A stretch of DNA of 5,792 nucleotides, taken from NCBI GenBank assembly GCA_018714645.1, contig DVND01000116.1:1-5792 (forward strand), given 5' to 3'. This document shows, one piece after another, positions 5,785 to 5,792 of this stretch. This DNA is from Candidatus Avimonoglobus intestinipullorum. Lineage in GTDB: Bacteria; Bacillota; Clostridia; UBA1381. Position numbers and translations under genes: made by a program. The notes under the pieces were generated by a model. That model was not told where the DNA came from and ran no database searches. It was given only the letters and a program-made list of their open reading frames with translations. Every line of letters starts with the position of its first letter. The first letter of the stretch is position 1.

Positions 5785-5792
5785 GGAGGTGA
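5785..5792 (+). promoter_or_regulatory. Ribosome binding site of the next gene (outside window)
   Basis: The window ends in GGAGGTGA, a nearly complete match to the anti-Shine-Dalgarno sequence. No reading frame follows within the window, so the start codon of a + strand gene is expected within about 10 nt beyond the end. The product cannot be told from this sequence. Confidence 0.75.

Overview
The window is a stretch of a bacterial chromosome, almost certainly from a spore-forming (or spore-former-derived) member of the Firmicutes, class Clostridia. The evidence is the conserved gene order yqfC-yqfD-phoH-ybeY-dgkA-era-yqzL-recO, the presence of two sporulation genes (yqfC, yqfD), strong AGGAGG-type ribosome binding sites and frequent TTG/GTG starts. 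GC content looks moderate (about half), with AT-rich gaps. The sequence alone does not allow a genus to be named.

Layout: all nine genes lie on the + strand and are tightly packed, so they probably form one operon. The 3' end of yqfC (2-148) is followed by yqfD (184-1413), phoH/ybeZ (1420-2424), ybeY (2390-2881), dgkA (2894-3373), era (3360-4256), a 46-residue YqzL-family gene (4333-4473), recO (4446-5189) and a dCMP-deaminase-family gene (5202-5690). Three junctions overlap (35, 14 and 28 nt) and most others are 6-12 nt apart, which suggests translational coupling. After the deaminase stop there is an AT-rich gap with a plausible sigma-A promoter (5729-5757) and a near-perfect ribosome binding site at the very end (5785-5792), so another + strand gene starts just outside the window.

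Functions: YqfC and YqfD are mother-cell sporulation proteins. PhoH/YbeZ (an ATPase), YbeY (an RNase/rRNA maturation factor) and Era (a GTPase that binds 16S rRNA) form a small-subunit ribosome maturation group. DgkA is a membrane lipid kinase, probably acting on undecaprenol and so linked to cell-wall lipid carrier supply. RecO mediates RecA loading in recombination repair, and the deaminase probably supplies dUMP for thymidylate synthesis.

No undescribed system is visible; this is a conserved housekeeping/sporulation cluster. The points worth a second look are: two genes missing relative to the Bacillus arrangement (the pgpH/yqfF HD-hydrolase gene and cdd), the small yqzL gene in the era-recO gap, an extra C-terminal membrane segment on DgkA, non-canonical motif residues in the deaminase, a strong intragenic hairpin in recO, and a possible internal promoter in the AT-rich start of yqfD.
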